From positions 62,001-126,000 of the forward strand of contig CAWAUB010000003.1 of NCBI GenBank assembly GCA_963785155.1: DNA of 64,000 nt. Reading direction: 5' to 3'. The notes beneath the pieces were generated by a model. That model was not told where the DNA came from and did no database searches. It saw nothing but the letters and a program-made list of their open reading frames with translations. Position 1 is the stretch's first letter; each line of letters begins with the position of its first letter. This DNA comes from DASUSH01 sp963785155. GTDB taxonomy: Bacteria; Actinomycetota; Thermoleophilia; Solirubrobacterales; 70-9. Made by a program: the position numbers and the translations under genes. Positions 17,761 to 27,647 of this stretch are shown in pieces.

Positions 17761-18267
17761 ATGCTGGGTCCCGTGGCCGATCGCCTCCTCTCGATCTACA
17801 TGCAGGACCATCTCGCCGGCGCGACGGGCGGGCTGGAGCTCGCACGCCGAGCGAGCGGGAGCAACGACGGCACGCCGATGGGCGAGTTCCTGGGGCGCCT
17901 GGCCGAGGAGATCGAGGAGGACCGCGACATCCTCAAGGAGATCATGGATGAGCTCGGAGTCCGCGCCGACCCGGTGAAGAACGCGATGGGCTGGGGCGCC
18001 GAGAAGCTCGGCCGGCTGAAGCCGAACGGTCAACTAACTGGCTACTCGCCGCTCTCGCGGATCGTCGAGCTCGAGGGCCTCCACGTCGGAATCTCGGGCA
18101 AGCTCTCGCTCTGGCAGAACCTGCGCGCCGTCTTCGGCGAGGAGGTCGCCGGCCGCAACCTCGACGGCCTCATCAGCCGCGCTCAGCGCCAGCTCGACGA
18201 GTTGGCCGAGCACCGCGGCGAGGCGGCCCGCGTCGCCTTCGAGGACGAGATCACCCGCGTCGCGTAG
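17761..18267 (+). CDS. Conserved protein of unknown function
   Basis: A helical, acidic protein of 168 aa (ADRLLSIYMQDHLAGATGGL at the N-terminus). It contains GRLAEEIEEDRDILKEIMDE around 45-65 and the basic AEKLGRLKPNGQLTGYSPLS near 85-105. GTG at 17773 (giving VADRLLSIYM) is an equally good start. No signal peptide or membrane segment. The all-helical pattern resembles ferritin-like or four-helix-bundle proteins, but I see no metal-ligand motif that settles it. It converges on a ferritin-like gene 19 bases away. Confidence 0.75.
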   Translation: MLGPVADRLLSIYMQDHLAGATGGLELARRASGSNDGTPMGEFLGRLAEEIEEDRDILKEIMDELGVRADPVKNAMGWGAEKLGRLKPNGQLTGYSPLSRIVELEGLHVGISGKLSLWQNLRAVFGEEVAGRNLDGLISRAQRQLDELAEHRGEAARVAFEDEITRVA

Positions 18268-18285
18268 CGCTCGATCAGCGAGATG

Positions 18286-18770
18286 CTAGCAGGGCGATAG
18301 CACCGGCGAACGTGCGCCGATGAGTTTGCCGGCGCGAGCGAAGCGAGGAAGTCCACCTGATATCTGCTTACGCATGAGCAGGTGCTCGAGCAGGATGTTC
18401 GAGTGGCTTCGGAGCGGCCCTCGCGGCCGGTCGGTTCGAGCGCGTGGGCCAGCGCTTCGATCGCGTAGCCCTCGCTCTCGATCAGCAAATCGACCGCCTC
18501 GCCAGGCTCGCCTGACCAGCGCAGCTCTCCGACCTCGGTCGTCGGCGAGCCGCCGAGGGCGACGATCTTCTCAACCAGAAGCCGTGCATCGGCCTGCTCG
18601 GCGTGCGCGAATTCCCAGAGGCGGTCGCCGAGCGACTGGAACTCGAAGCCGAAGAGGCTGCCGGAGGTGAGCGTGTACTGGAGCGCCGAGCGGTACTGGA
18701 GGACGAGCGCCTCGTTCAATATCTCGATCGCCGCCTCCTCGTCGAGGCGCTCCTCGGACTCCTCGCTCAA
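18286..18770 (-). CDS. Ferritin-like/bacterioferritin-type protein, one frameshift
   Basis: About 161 aa, starting SEESEERLDEEAAIEILNEA. It has the helical Glu-rich pattern of ferritin-like diiron proteins: LNEALVLQYRSALQYTL, LWEFAHAEQADARLLVEKI, SEGYAIEALAHALEPTGREG and, after a frameshift near 18405, SNILLEHLLMRKQISGGLP to a TAG at 18286. The gene is one base short of a whole number of codons, consistent with one missing base. It starts with TTG, overlapping the previous gene's TGA (TTGA), so it is coupled to the secreted protein upstream. Iron or oxidative-stress function is a family inference. Confidence 0.75.
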
Positions 18771-19771
18771 CAGGGGGTCTTTTGCTTCGCCTGGCTCTTG
18801 ACCACCTGGAAGGCGCTGCCCGGGATCTCCTTTAGCGCGTTCAGGTCGTCGTCGTCCCAGCGCACGTCCACCGATCCCTGGAAATACCAGTTGGACCCGT
18901 TGTCGGCGTTGATCGTGCCGTAGTGGCGGAAGGCCTCGAAGATCACGCGTGATTGCGAGTTCGCCGGGAAGTCGCCGAGGTGCTGCTTGTAGTAGCTGCC
19001 CTTGAGCCGGAATCGCATCCCCATCGGCGGGTCGTTCGAGTCGCAGGAGTCGGACGCGTGGTGGGTCGCGGGCGGGATGTAGGCCTGCCGCGTCTCGTCG
19101 AAAGTCATCCGGATCGCGTGCTCGACCCGTCCGGCGGCGACCTCGTCGAAGCGGACGAGGCCGGGATAGATCGGCAGCCCGGCTGCGTCGGCGGAGGTGA
19201 AGCCAGCCGGGCGCAGCGGCCCCGCCTTCGTCAGGTCGAAGAACGACGTCTGGTCGGCCACCCAGTTGCCGGTGTTGGTGAACCGTGGGAAGGCGCGGTA
19301 GAGCTCGAAGAGACCGCAAGAGCCCTGCTGGACGACCAGCACGTGGCGGTCGCCGTCGGAGTCGGGGCCGCCCTCGATCCGCGCGTCGTCGGGAATCGGG
19401 GCCGAGGTGAAGTCGGACTCGTCGGGGTACCCATCGGGGCCGATCGTGACCTGCACGTTTGGCTGGCTCTGCGGCACGACCTCGAACGGGATCCCGTACT
19501 CGCCGTCCCCGCCGAAGTCGGGATGCAGGTCCGAGCCGCCGTTCGAGTTGATCTGCCTGATGATCTGCTTCGAGCGCTTGTGGACCGGCGCCTTGGTGAT
19601 GTCCTGGTTCCAGGCGGTCTGGTCGGCGGCCGACTTCGACTTCGCCGAGCCGGTGAAGTCGGGGAAGACCGTGCAGCCGCCCTCCTGCGGCGCCGCGCCG
19701 GCGCCGGCGGTGAGGCCGACGGCCACGATCGCGGCCAGGGCTCCTGCCAAGGCGAGTCGCATCCCCTTCAT
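18767..19771 (-). CDS. Secreted protein of unknown function
   Basis: 334 aa with a clear signal peptide (LALAGALAAIVAVGLTAGAG, cut near residue 27) and one early Cys (GGCTVFPDF). It contains IIRQINSNGGSDLHPDFGGD, RHVLVVQQGSCGLFELYRAF, PAGFTSADAAGLPIYPGLVR, THHASDSCDSNDPPMGMRF, and DNGSNWYFQGSVDVRWDDDD. I recall this pattern from a secreted family in bacteria and fungi without known activity. The aromatic, Asp-rich, His-containing surface suggests carbohydrate or ligand binding; this is a guess. Its stop overlaps the TTG start of a ferritin-like gene. Confidence 0.85.
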   Translation of the reverse strand: MKGMRLALAGALAAIVAVGLTAGAGAAPQEGGCTVFPDFTGSAKSKSAADQTAWNQDITKAPVHKRSKQIIRQINSNGGSDLHPDFGGDGEYGIPFEVVPQSQPNVQVTIGPDGYPDESDFTSAPIPDDARIEGGPDSDGDRHVLVVQQGSCGLFELYRAFPRFTNTGNWVADQTSFFDLTKAGPLRPAGFTSADAAGLPIYPGLVRFDEVAAGRVEHAIRMTFDETRQAYIPPATHHASDSCDSNDPPMGMRFRLKGSYYKQHLGDFPANSQSRVIFEAFRHYGTINADNGSNWYFQGSVDVRWDDDDLNALKEIPGSAFQVVKSQAKQKTPC

Positions 19772-19816
19772 CTTCGGCGAACGTAGCAGTCAGCTGGTGG
19801 CGGCTGGACGGATTGC

Positions 19817-21337
19817 CTAGTCCTTCCGCGCGAGCGGGCTGACGGCCGGGCCCTGGATGACCTCGCCGGTCGGCCCGAAGCGCGAGCCGTGGCAGGGGCA
19901 GTCCCAGGTCCGCTCCGCGTCGTTCCAGGCGACGATGCAGCCGAGGTGGGTGCAGCGGGCGGATAGCCGGTGGACCTCGCCCTCGGGGTCGCGGTAGACG
20001 GCGTGCTGCTCGCGCCCGGAGCCGGCGATCAGGCCCTCGCCGGGCTCGGGCACGTCGCCGGTGCGGTGGCGGATCCGGTCGAGCGCGAAGCGGAGGCTGA
20101 AGTCGGCGCCCTCCTTCGCGATGGAGGGCAGGGAGGAGAGGCTGAATCGGGTGGGATCAAAGACCTCCGCGAGCGCGTTGTCGCGGCCGAGGACCAGGTC
20201 GCGCAGGATCGGCGCCGCGCCGATCCCGGCGGCGAGACCCCACTTGTTGAAGCCGGTCGCAGTCAGGATCCGCTCGTCGAACGGGGTGAGCCGCCCGATG
20301 AGCGGCAAAAGGTCGGCGCTGATCAGGTCGTGCGAGGCCCAGCGGTAGACGGTGCGGTCGGCGCCGAAGCGCTCGCCGAGTTCCGCCTCGAGCGCGCGGT
20401 AGCGCTCGGCCGGCTCGTTCTGGCCGGCCTTGTGGCCCTCGCCGCCGACGATCACCTGGACGCTGCCGTCGTGATCGGTGAACGAGCGGATCGAGCGGGT
20501 GGGCTGATCCGAGCTGAGGTACATCCCCTGCGGGACCGAGTCGGCGCCGGGGCCGGCGACGGCGTAGGAGCGCTCCGGACGCATGCGGGCGAAATAGAGG
20601 CCGCGGTCGAGGAAGGGCATATGCGTCGCGACGACGACGTGCTCGCAGGTGACCTCGCGGCCGTTCTCGATGCCTACCCGCAGGCCGCTGTCGCCCTTGC
20701 CGACCGAGAGCGCGCGGGTGTCCTCGAAAACCTGGACCCCGCGCGCGCCGAGCGCTCCGGCCAGCCCGCGCGTCCAGGCGACCGGGTCGAACTGCGCCTG
20801 CTCGTCGAGCCGGATCGCGGCAGCGACCGGAAACGGCAGGTCGGTCTCCCCGGTGTAGGTGGTCTCCAGGCCCGCGGCCTGGGCGGCTTCGACCTCTTCC
20901 TCGATTGCGCCGCGCTCGCCCTCGTCCTCGCTGTAGGTGAAGGCGGGGCGTCGCTCGAGCCGGCACTCGATCGAGTGGCGCTCGGCGATCGCGAAGGACT
21001 CCTCCAGCCCCGAGCGGCTGAGCTCGGCGTAGGCGGCCGCGGCCTCGACGCCGTGGCGGCTCTGCAGGCGGTGGTAGATCAGGCCGTGCAGCGCGGAGAG
21101 CTTCGCGGTCGAGTTCCCGGTGACGCCCGAGCAGACGGTGCGGGCCTCGAGCAGGGCGACAGATACGCCGGCCTCGGCCAGCTCGTGCGCCGCGGCGACG
21201 CCGACGATGCCGGCTCCGATCACGGCAACGTCGACGCTCAGGTCGTCCGTGAGCGCCGACGCACCAGGCCGCTCGGACGACTCGGACGACTCAGGTCCGA
21301 GCCATGGAGAACGGATCAGATTTTCGGCAATATCCAT
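19817..21337 (-). CDS. FAD-dependent oxidoreductase with C-terminal Rieske domain
   Basis: 506 aa. An N-terminal Rossmann FAD-binding site (VDVAVIGAGIVGVAAAHELA, about 35-54) leads into a DAO-type domain with TGFNKWGLAAGIGAAPIL near the C-terminal FAD contacts. Residues about 430-506 form a Rieske [2Fe-2S] domain with ligands in CTHLGCIV and CPCHGSRF. This architecture is common for putative amine or glycine-betaine-like oxidases with built-in electron transfer; the substrate is unknown. No close operon partner; a 60-base gap separates it from the phosphoesterase. Confidence 0.93.
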   Translation of the reverse strand: MDIAENLIRSPWLGPESSESSERPGASALTDDLSVDVAVIGAGIVGVAAAHELAEAGVSVALLEARTVCSGVTGNSTAKLSALHGLIYHRLQSRHGVEAAAAYAELSRSGLEESFAIAERHSIECRLERRPAFTYSEDEGERGAIEEEVEAAQAAGLETTYTGETDLPFPVAAAIRLDEQAQFDPVAWTRGLAGALGARGVQVFEDTRALSVGKGDSGLRVGIENGREVTCEHVVVATHMPFLDRGLYFARMRPERSYAVAGPGADSVPQGMYLSSDQPTRSIRSFTDHDGSVQVIVGGEGHKAGQNEPAERYRALEAELGERFGADRTVYRWASHDLISADLLPLIGRLTPFDERILTATGFNKWGLAAGIGAAPILRDLVLGRDNALAEVFDPTRFSLSSLPSIAKEGADFSLRFALDRIRHRTGDVPEPGEGLIAGSGREQHAVYRDPEGEVHRLSARCTHLGCIVAWNDAERTWDCPCHGSRFGPTGEVIQGPAVSPLARKD

Positions 21338-21397
21338 GCGCTCCCCCTCGAATCGACGCCCGCTCCTAACTCTTCGCCTACCCGCCTCACAATCTCA

Positions 21398-21889
21398 CTA
21401 ACGCCCCAGATCGACTAGTTCGAAGGTGATTTCGCCGGCTTCCGCGACCGCCGCTCCCATCGACTTCGAGGGCGCCCGGCGGCGCTCGGTCGGGCTGCCG
21501 GGATTGAAGATCTGAAAGCCGTTCTCGCTCTCGTGAAGCGGCATGTGGGAATGGCCGAAGACGACCGCGTCGGCCTCAGGGAACTCCTGCCGGAGCCGTT
21601 GGAGCCGGCCCTGCCGCGGCCCGGCGTCGTGGATCACCGCCACTCGGGCGCCCTCGGCCTCGAAGCTCGCGATCTCCGGCAGCCGCTCGCGGACGGCCGG
21701 TTCCTCGACGTTGCCCCGGACCGCGACCAGCGGCGGCCCGAACGCCTCGAACTCGGCGAGCGTCTCGGGCCCGCTGAAGTCGCCGGCGTGGACGATCAGG
21801 TCGGCGGCGCGCAGCCGCTCGACGCATTCGTCCGGCAGGCGCCGATTGCCCCGCGGCATGTGGGTGTCGGCGACGATCGCGATCCGCAA
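21398..21889 (-). CDS. YfcE/MJ0936-type metallophosphoesterase
   Basis: Calcineurin-like phosphodiesterase (163 aa) using a two-metal centre. Metal motifs: IAIVADTHMPRG (DxH), IVHAGDFSG (GD), VRGNVEEP (GN), VIHDAG (H) and VVFGHSHMPL (GHSH). TTG at 21889 is the only start that keeps the first strand (LRIAIVADTH) intact. It sits 10 bases after the crotonase stop and ends a five-gene minus-strand run. The natural substrate of this subgroup is not known. Confidence 0.9.
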   Translation of the reverse strand: MRIAIVADTHMPRGNRRLPDECVERLRAADLIVHAGDFSGPETLAEFEAFGPPLVAVRGNVEEPAVRERLPEIASFEAEGARVAVIHDAGPRQGRLQRLRQEFPEADAVVFGHSHMPLHESENGFQIFNPGSPTERRRAPSKSMGAAVAEAGEITFELVDLGR

Positions 21890-21899
21890 CGGCTGGCGG

Positions 21900-22700
21900 C
21901 TAGTTGCCGGTGAAGTTCGGCGGGCGCTTCTCGGCGAACGCCATGACGCCTTCGACGAAGTCGGAGGTGCGGCCCTGCTCGCGCTGGGCGTCGGCCTCCG
22001 CCTCGAGCTGCTCCGCAAGGTCGGGGTAGAGCCGGCGGTTGAGGAGCTTCTTTCCGTTCGCGTAGGAGACCGTCGGGCCGCTGGCCAGCTTCTCGAGAAG
22101 CTCGTCCGCCGTGCCCTTCAGATCGCCGTTGGCGACCACCCTGTTGACCAGACCCCACTCGAGTGCCTGCGGTGCCGGGATCTTCTCGCCGAGCATGGCC
22201 ATCTCGAAGGCGCGCGAGCCGCCGGCGCGGGCTGGGACGAACGCGGTCGAGCCGCCGTCGGGGACGAGGCCGATGTTGACGAAGGCCAGAAGCATGTAGG
22301 AGGACTCCGCGGCGACGATCAGGTCGCAGGCGAGCGCGAGGGAGCAGCCGATCCCGACCGCGGGACCGTTGACTGCCGCCAGGACCGGCTTCGGCATCTC
22401 GCGGATCCCGATCAGGATCGGGTGGTAGAGCTCCTTGAGGCGGGCGCCGAGGTCGGGCAGGCCGCCCTCGCCCAGCTCGTCCTCACCGCGAACCTCGCGC
22501 AGGTCGGCGCCGGAGGAGAAGGCGCGACCGGCGCCGGTGATCATCACGGCCCGGACCGCGTCGTCGTCGCGGACGCTCTCGACCGCCGCGAGGAGCTCCT
22601 CGCCGAACTGCCGGTTCCAGGCGTTCAGCGAGTCCGGGCGGTTGAGGGTGATGACGGCGGCGCCGTCGGAAGTCTCGAGCTTGACCGTGGGTTCGCTCAC
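21900..22700 (-). CDS. Enoyl-CoA hydratase/isomerase family protein
   Basis: Crotonase-fold protein (266 aa). Oxyanion motifs: TGAGRAFSSGADLREV (about 53-68) and AAVNGPAVGIGCSLALACDL (about 106-125), followed by AFVNIGLVPDGGSTAFVPAR, where the Asp in PDGG is the usual second catalytic position. It ends EGVMAFAEKRPPNFTGN, the usual tail (FxEKRPPxF) of the group. GTG start, overlapping the rlmN stop by 4 bases. Why a crotonase is coupled to rlmN is unclear. Confidence 0.92.
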   Translation of the reverse strand: MSEPTVKLETSDGAAVITLNRPDSLNAWNRQFGEELLAAVESVRDDDAVRAVMITGAGRAFSSGADLREVRGEDELGEGGLPDLGARLKELYHPILIGIREMPKPVLAAVNGPAVGIGCSLALACDLIVAAESSYMLLAFVNIGLVPDGGSTAFVPARAGGSRAFEMAMLGEKIPAPQALEWGLVNRVVANGDLKGTADELLEKLASGPTVSYANGKKLLNRRLYPDLAEQLEAEADAQREQGRTSDFVEGVMAFAEKRPPNFTGN

Positions 22701-23686
22701 GCAGCGGAGCGTACTGCCGCGAGCTGGCCGCAGGCGGCCGCGATGTCCTGGCCGCGGGTCAGGCGGACGGTCGCGCGCAGCCCGCGCTCCTCCAGGCGCT
22801 CGCGGAAGGCGGCGATCCGCTCCGGCGAGGAGCCCTCGAAGGACGCGTCAGTCGGGTTGTAGGGGATGAGGTTGACCTTGTAGGTGCGGGGGTCGAGCAC
22901 GTCGGCCAGCTCGTCCGCCTGCTCGGGGCGGTCGTTCACGCGGTCGAGCATCAGGTACTCGACGAAGACGGTCCGATTGCGGCGCTCGTGGTAGGCCTCG
23001 CACGCGGCGAGGACGTCGGCGAGCGGGTAGCGGTCATTGACCGGCATCAGCTCCGACCGCAGCACCGGATCAGCCGCGTGCAGCGAGAGCGCGAGGCGGA
23101 TCGGCCGCTCCGACTCCGTCAGCCGCTCGATCCCGGGGACCCAGCCGACGGTCGAGATCGCCGTGCGGCGATTCGTGATGCCGATCTCCGGCAGCCGCTC
23201 GCAGCTTGCGAGGACGGCGTCGATGTTCATCATCGGCTCGCCCATCCCCATGAAGACGAGGTGGTTGATCGGCGCGCGGCGGCGGAAGTGCAGGACCTGG
23301 TCGACGATCTCCGACTCGGTCAGGTTGCGACCGAAGTTCATCGAGCCGGTCGCGCAGAAGGTGCAGGTGAGCGGGCAGCCCGACTGGGAGGAGACGCAGA
23401 TCGAGCGCCGCCCGTCGCGGTAGCTCATCAGCACCGCCTCCACCGGCCGCCCGTCGGCGGTCTCGAAGAGCGCCTTGCGCGTGCCGTCGCGCGAGGTCGC
23501 CTCGGCCGCGACCTCGAGGGTCGAGAACGGGACCGCGTCGGCGAGCGCATCGCGCAGCTCGCCCGGCAGGTTCGTCATCTCGCCGTAGCCATGCGCGCCG
23601 CGGGCGGCCCATTCACGGACCTGGCCGACGCGATAGGCCGGCTCGCCGCGCTCGGCGAGGAAGCTCTCGAGCAGAGCGAAGTCCAT
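22697..23686 (-). CDS. rlmN: Dual-specificity RNA methyltransferase RlmN
   Basis: Radical-SAM enzyme (329 aa) that methylates C2 of adenine 2503 in 23S rRNA and A37 in some tRNAs. The cluster motif is SSQSGCPLTCTFCATG (CxxxCxxC, about 100-115). Also seen: FMGMGEPMMN, ISTVGWVPGI, LALSLHAAD, EYLMLDRVND and the C-terminal Cys in RGQDIAAACGQLA, which carries the methyl group. Length fits the family. It follows the M14 peptidase gene by 14 bases and overlaps the next crotonase (GTGA). Confidence 0.96.
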   Translation of the reverse strand: MDFALLESFLAERGEPAYRVGQVREWAARGAHGYGEMTNLPGELRDALADAVPFSTLEVAAEATSRDGTRKALFETADGRPVEAVLMSYRDGRRSICVSSQSGCPLTCTFCATGSMNFGRNLTESEIVDQVLHFRRRAPINHLVFMGMGEPMMNIDAVLASCERLPEIGITNRRTAISTVGWVPGIERLTESERPIRLALSLHAADPVLRSELMPVNDRYPLADVLAACEAYHERRNRTVFVEYLMLDRVNDRPEQADELADVLDPRTYKVNLIPYNPTDASFEGSSPERIAAFRERLEERGLRATVRLTRGQDIAAACGQLAAVRSAA

Positions 23687-23700
23687 GACTTCAGGCTAGG

Positions 23701-26211
23701 TCAGTCGCAGCTGCTGAGGCGGTCGCGACCGCTGCCGCCCACGCACTCGTTGCGTCCCTTGCCTCCCGAGAGGCGATCGTCGCCCGATGCCCCTCGGAGT
23801 GTGTCGTTGCCGTCCGAGCCCTTCAGCAGGTCGTCACCCTTCTGGCCGAGCAGCTGGTCGGCGCCGTCGCCACCCTTCAGCGAGTCGGCGCCCGACTCCC
23901 CGCACACGATGTCCTTGCCCTTTCCGGGCTTGACCGTGTCGTCGCCGTTGCCGGCCGCGATGACGTCGGGATGCGAGGTTCCGATGATGGTGTCGGTGCC
24001 GCCGGTCCCGATCACGGTGATCGGCTTGCCGCCGCAGGTCGGGATCTCGCCGTTGCCGCCTCCTCCGCCATCGGTCCCGTCGGCACACAGGCCCGTCCAG
24101 TCGACGCTCACCTGCTCGCCGCGGCGGATCAGCACCTGCTGGGCGACGCTCCGCTCCTGATCGGGTCGCTTGCAGGTCATCGTCCAGGCTTCCACCGGCG
24201 GTCCGCCGTCGGCGTAGACGTCGGGCCGCACAGACTGGTTCACGTGCCAGGAGTACTGGCCTGAGTCGGGGACGTCGAGGTCGGTCTCGATCTCGTAGTC
24301 GACCGGCTTGCCGTTGCCCTTCGTGCACGCGTGCGCCGTCGCAGGTGGGAAGCGAGAAGCTCTTCTCGATCCGCAGCGTCGCGTCGGCCGGGGCGGCACC
24401 GGTGATCACGCCGTGGTTGGCGGTGTTGGCGGCCTCCTCGCCCGCGACGCATGAAGGCCTCGCGGACCCCGTCGTTCGGGTCGGCCGGCTAGCCGAGGTA
24501 CTCGGAGACGACCATCGTGCGCGTAGTCGGCGTGGAAGTTCGGGCCTCGGGCCTCGGGCGTGTAGCCGTAGGCGCCCTGAGCGAAGTAGTTCCAGTCCTC
24601 GGTCGCGCCGGTGATGTCGCAGAGCGTCTCGTAGCCGAGCTCGAGGATCCGGCGCCCAGCCGGCTCGCGTGCCGGCGGCCACCGCATGCGCCGAGCGCCT
24701 CCATCGCCGGCTCGTCCGGGGACGGCGCCGTCGTGGCCGTCCCGCAGTCATCGTCGTAGGCCTGAGGGTCGGTCGTCTGCGGCATGAAGTCGGCGTTGAA
24801 GCCGGGCTGGCGAAGCCAGCTGCCCGTCAGTGAAGGTGTGGTTGGAGATCACGACCGTGGGGTGGACCGACTCCGAGAGCGTCGAGGAAGGCCTGGGTCT
24901 CGGGCTCGGAGTAGGGCCCGGCACCGCGGTAGGTCTGGGCTCCCGGCCGACGGGATCGTCGCTCGAGCCCGGCCCGCCCCAGTACGCGCCGTAGTTCCGG
25001 TTGAGGTCGACGCCGGTGGTGCGCGCCGCACAGGGAATCGCCTGGTCGGCGGGTGACGCCGCGGCAGTTCTTGCGCCGGTAGGCGCCGGTAGCCGCCGCG
25101 CTCTGTCCGATGGTCAGCTCGAAGAAGTCGTCGCGTCGGATGCCAGTGCCGAAGCTGGCGCGAGGCGATGAAGCCGTCGGGGTTGATGACCGGGAACGGA
25201 TCACTACGCGGACGTGCTGTCGAGCAGCTGCGGTGATCCGCGGATCGACTGCCGTAGCCCTTCGCCAGATCGATCGCGAACTCCATCGGGAACTCGCCGG
25301 ATGGCCACTCGCGCGCGTGGTGGAGGCCGAGGTTGAGGAAGACGGGGCGCCCGTCGTCGGCCGGTTCACGCCGGCGGCGATCTCGACGCCCTCGATCGGG
25401 CGGCCCTCGAGGCGAGGTGCCGATGGTGATCGAGCGGACGTGTCCGGGATGCTGCGGCGGCGAGCGCCTTCATCTCGGTCGTGTAGTCCGCGTACTCGCG
25501 GTAGTCGTCCGCGTGCGCTGGGGAGCGCGTCGACGCCGGGTGCTGGCGGCGGGCCGCGCGGTCTTCACTGGGCCCGATCACTCGTCGCGGGCGGCGAGGT
25601 CGTGGCGATGACCACGTCGGTTCGAAACCGCTCGCGGCGAGCCGGCTCCGCTCGGCGTCGGAGTAGAGGACGAGGGTCCCGCGGCGGTCGGCGAGACGTC
25701 GTGGGTCACGTCCAAGCCGAGCGACTCGAGCTCGAGGACGTCCTCGGCATCCGTCGATCGCGCACCGATCTCGAGGGAGGCGCGCTCGTCCGGGACCGTC
25801 GCGGGAAACGCCATCTCGTAGAGGTCGATCGTGAGCGGGCACGTCGCGACTCCGCCCGCGAGCCGGCAGGCCTGGATCCGGACTCGTTCGCCCTCGCGGA
25901 CCCAGAGGTTCACCCGCTCGCAGCGAGCCCGAGGTCGTCGATGCGGCGGTCGCTCCGTTCGCCTCGAACGCGGCGAGGTCCCAGTCGGGAGCGTAGGGAT
26001 CGCCGCCGAGGCGCAGGGTCAGGTAGCCCTCGGCGGGCGCCGTCCAGCGCTCGCGGGCGATGCCCGGGGTGCCGGCGGGAAGGGGTTTCGCGCCGCACTC
26101 CCGCTCGGCGGGCTGCGCGATCGAGAGCGCTCGCGTCTCGATCGCCGACGCGCTCGCCGGCGCGGCGCACACGGCGATTCCCGCCAGAAGTAGAAGCCCC
26201 GCTCGTCTCAT
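23701..26211 (-). pseudogene. Secreted M14 zinc carboxypeptidase with C-terminal RTX repeats, many frameshifts
   Basis: A single 2.5-kb gene is visible through at least ten frame changes. It starts with a signal peptide (MRRAGLLLLAGIAVCAAP...ASAIE), then YLTLRLGGDPYAPDWDLAAF. The M14 core follows: DDYREYADYTTEMKALAA, the zinc motif NLGLHHAREWPSGE (HxxE), VINPDGF, GVDLNRNYGAYWGG, and ISNHTF for the third zinc ligand region. The C-terminal 100 residues are hemolysin-type Ca2+-binding repeats (GGDGADQLLGQKGDDLLKG and the like) ending SGRDRLSSCD. It starts 3 bases after the M1 peptidase, so both were one operon. The 23.7-24.35 kb and 25.9-26.2 kb parts are clean; breaks cluster in 24.35-25.9 kb. 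Bad consensus or decay are both possible. Confidence 0.8.
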
Positions 26212-26214
26212 CGC

Positions 26215-27607
26215 CTACCAGTCTTGCGGCTTCGCGGGGTCGAAGAGCCAGACCTGGAAGAAGTTGCCGAGGTCCTGGCCGGACTCGCGCTCGGCCAGCG
26301 CGATGAACTGGTCTGTGTTGACGTTGCCGTAGGCGTGCTCGGCGGTCCAGGTGGTCAGGATGCGGAAGAAGGTGCCGTCGCCGATCTTCTCGCGCAGCGC
26401 CTGCAGGGTCATCGCTCCCCGCTGGTAGACCGAGGTGGCGAAGAGGTGCTCGACACCCGGATCGCCGGGGGGCGGCTGCCAGACGGACTTCTCGGCCTCG
26501 GGGATGCCGTATTGCGAGTCGAAGATCTCCTTGGCCGTGTCGCCGCCGTGGTCCTCGCTGTAGAGCCACTCGGCGTAGGTGGCGAAGCCCTCGTTGAGCC
26601 AGATGTTCGGCCAGCTCTCGACCGACAACGAGTCGCCGAACCACTGGTGCGCGAGCTCGTGGATGACGAGGCCCGTGCTCGGAAGGCTCGTGTAGAGGGG
26701 CCGGGCCTGTGTCTCGAGCGCGTAGGGGAAGGCCTTGATCTTGTCGACGATGCCGCCGTTCGCGGAGAACGGGTAGGGGCCGAAGCGGCCCGCGAGGTAG
26801 TCGGTCAGCTTCGGCGTGCGGAACAGGGGCCGCGACTTGCCGTCGGGGTTCTTCGTGTTGCGCTTCACCGCGGGATCGATCGCGTAGAGCTCCGGAATCC
26901 CCGCCTCGCTCGCCTCGGTGATGTCGAATTTCCCGATCGCGACCGTCGCCAGGTAGGTCGCCATCGGCTGGGTCTCCTGCCAGCTCCAGGTCCGCTTGTC
27001 GCCGCTCTTGGCTGCGGCCGGCCAGCTCGCCGTTGGAGATCGCCTGGAGTTTCTTCGGCACCGTCAGGTCGATCGTGAACAGGGCCTTGTCGGAGGGGTG
27101 GTCGTTGCAGGGGAACCAGGTCGGCGCGCCCTGGGGCTCGCCCGGGGCGGCGGCGCCGTCGCCGGTCGCGATCCAGCCCTCGGTCGCGCCGTCGGGGTCC
27201 TTGATCGCCTTCGGCACGCCGCCGTAGGCGACGTCGACGGTGAACTCGGCGCCGGCGGGTATCTGCGCCGCGGGCGTGATGACGAGCTCCTGGCCCGACT
27301 GCTCGAAGCCCGCGGCCGTGCCGTTCACCTCCACGTCGCTGACCTTCATCTGCTTGCGGAGGTCGAGGTTGAACTGGTCGAGCGGGATCGTCGCGGTGGC
27401 GGTGATCGCGGCGTCGGCGGCGATCCGGTTCTTCTTCGGCCTGTAGTCGATCGCGAGGTCGTAGCTCGAGACGTCGTAGCCGCCGTTGCCGGCATTCGGG
27501 AAGTAGGGGTCGCCGAGGCCCTTCGAGCCGACGTCGGCCGACGCCGCCGAGGGCAGCGCGAGCGAGGCGAGCGCGAGGCTCATCGATAGGAAGCGGCGAC
27601 TACTCAT
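26215..27607 (-). CDS. M1-family zinc aminopeptidase, secreted, one frameshift
   Basis: 463 aa after correcting one indel. A signal peptide (LSMSLALASLALPSAASADV) precedes an N-terminal beta domain (NAGNGGYDVSSYDLAIDYRP). The gluzincin site is VIHELAHQWFGDSLS plus NEGFATYAEW (HExxH...E). Compared with classical M1 enzymes it stops soon after the catalytic domain. The frame changes near 27018 (ELAGRSQERR should read ELA-AAKSGDKRTWSW); total length is 3n+1, consistent with one extra base. A GAGG lies 9 bases before the ATG. It heads a run M1-M14-rlmN-crotonase-phosphoesterase. Confidence 0.88.
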
Positions 27608-27647
27608 CGGCTGAACCTCTAACAGCGGGGTAGGCTCGGAGGATCGG

